Origin: Prolixibacteraceae bacterium UBA5740
Lineage (GTDB): Bacteria > Bacteroidota > Bacteroidia > Bacteroidales > Prolixibacteraceae
Direction: 5' to 3'
Length of the DNA: 6,029 bases
NCBI GenBank assembly: GCA_002419285.1
Contig: DIFU01000071.1
Coordinates: forward strand, 1-6,029
In this document: positions 5,596-6,029 of the stretch, piece after piece
How the letters are laid out: the number at the start of each line of letters is the position of its first letter
Position numbering within the stretch: position 1 is the first letter of the stretch
Translations under genes and position numbers: made by a program
The notes under the pieces: generated by a model
The model's database searches: none
Told to the model about the DNA's origin: nothing
Seen by the model: the letters and a program-made list of their open reading frames with translations, nothing else

Positions 5596-6029
5596 GATAT
5601 ATCGTCAAATTTGTAAATGATGTAATTCCGTATGAGCCTGTCGGTTGGTTGGTGGCACTGAATACATTGCAGTCCGGCATGCTTGCCGTCAAGTTTAAAC
5701 CTGGCATTGTCGTGGTTAAACCGCTCCGGTGACCAGTTCTCAAAAGCGTGGCATCTTTCACAGTCGTTCCTGCCGTTTACCACAAATTGACTGACATGCA
5801 CATCTTCATGGCAGTTTTCGCAATTCATGCCCAGACCTTGGAACTGTTGATTGATTCTTCCGTCGTTCTCCCTGTAATGGCAATCCCTGCACGAAACTGC
5901 CAGATGCCTTCCAAGGAGACGAAAATTTGTCTCATCATGACTGAATTCTATCGTTTCCCAGGATTTCTCGCTATGGCAGGTTGTGCAGTTTCCTTGTGGA
6001 AAATATTTTTCCCGGATTTTATTCTCATG
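5574..6029 (-). CDS. Multiheme cytochrome c, C-terminal part (6 CxxCH motifs visible; 5' end beyond window)
   Basis: On the minus strand the frame is open from the right edge to TGA at 5574-5576, giving 151 visible residues and no start of its own. An internal ATG at 5826-5828 is not the start, because CxxCH motifs continue upstream of it. Counting from the edge, CxxCH motifs begin at Cys 15, 47, 70, 90, 122 and 146. They form two triheme modules (15/47/70 and 90/122/146) with the same landmarks as the next gene: Trp24 and Trp99, and F-R-L-L-G-R-H42 and F-K-L-D-G-K-H117. Non-motif His at 1, 31, 42, 78, 106 and 117 give exactly one extra His per visible heme. The chain ends one residue after the last heme-binding His. 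No signal peptide can be judged, but covalent heme attachment implies export. It is probably the periplasmic electron-transfer partner of the downstream 13-heme protein and barrel, and the full protein probably carries further modules. Confidence 0.93.
   Translation of the reverse strand, partial: HENKIREKYFPQGNCTTCHSEKSWETIEFSHDETNFRLLGRHLAVSCRDCHYRENDGRINQQFQGLGMNCENCHEDVHVSQFVVNGRNDCERCHAFENWSPERFNHDNARFKLDGKHAGLQCIQCHQPTDRLIRNYIIYKFDDISCASCHS
5580..5987 (-). repeat. Two triheme repeats in the partial cytochrome, same type as the next gene
   Basis: The repeats occupy 5808-5987 and 5580-5762. Second heme Cys are 32 residues after the first in both, and the third are 55 and 56 residues after. 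Trp lies 9 residues and the two spacer His 16 and 27 residues after the first Cys in both units. These spacings are nearly identical within this gene and close to those of the neighbouring gene, which supports common ancestry of the modules. Confidence 0.82.

Noticed and set aside
5574..5828. A short 84-residue tetraheme cytochrome starting at the ATG at 5826-5828
   Set aside because: The same frame continues without a stop to the window edge and carries two more CxxCH motifs plus the matching Trp and spacer His, so the ATG is an internal Met.

Overview
The window looks like part of a Bacteroidota chromosome, probably an environmental, respiring member of the phylum. This is inferred from four things: start codons without Shine-Dalgarno-like sequences, secreted proteins with short hydrophobic leaders ending in SAQ-type cleavage sites, an outer-membrane barrel ending in Phe, and AT-rich intergenic DNA. 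No rRNA, tRNA, CRISPR array or mobile element is visible, so the assignment stays tentative.

Left half (1-2874, plus strand, visibly AT-rich). The 3' end of a beta-rich protein of unknown function (1-360) is followed by a perfect 13-bp stem-loop (370-401). Next comes an 815-residue secreted protein of unknown function (427-2874). It has an N-terminal signal peptide, a small alpha/beta domain, a central beta region, an unusually hydrophobic Ala/Gly/Pro-rich segment that could form a membrane hairpin, a helical stretch and a C-terminal beta domain. I recognise no catalytic motif in it.

Right half (2949-6029, minus strand, visibly more GC-rich). This is a compact operon read from the right edge leftward. 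A multiheme cytochrome c, cut by the window edge, has 6 CxxCH motifs visible. A 342-residue periplasmic cytochrome with 13 CxxCH motifs follows, then a 541-residue outer-membrane beta-barrel protein with a small N-terminal periplasmic domain. The three reading frames overlap by 22 and 8 nt, which implies translational coupling and joint function. The two cytochromes are built from the same triheme module of about 70-80 residues. Each module has three CxxCH motifs, a conserved Trp, an F-x-L-x-G-x-H-like segment and about three extra His, enough for one distal ligand per heme.

The most interesting content is this cytochrome/cytochrome/barrel operon. It is organised like a porin-cytochrome electron conduit: periplasmic multiheme wires plus an outer-membrane barrel, of the kind used for extracellular electron transfer. 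The modular triheme repeats differ in arrangement from the MtrA-type decaheme. The role is inferred from architecture; no terminal reductase, extracellular cytochrome or quinol-oxidising protein lies inside the window. The operon converges on the 815-residue gene across a 74-nt gap (2875-2948) in which I see no convincing terminator.
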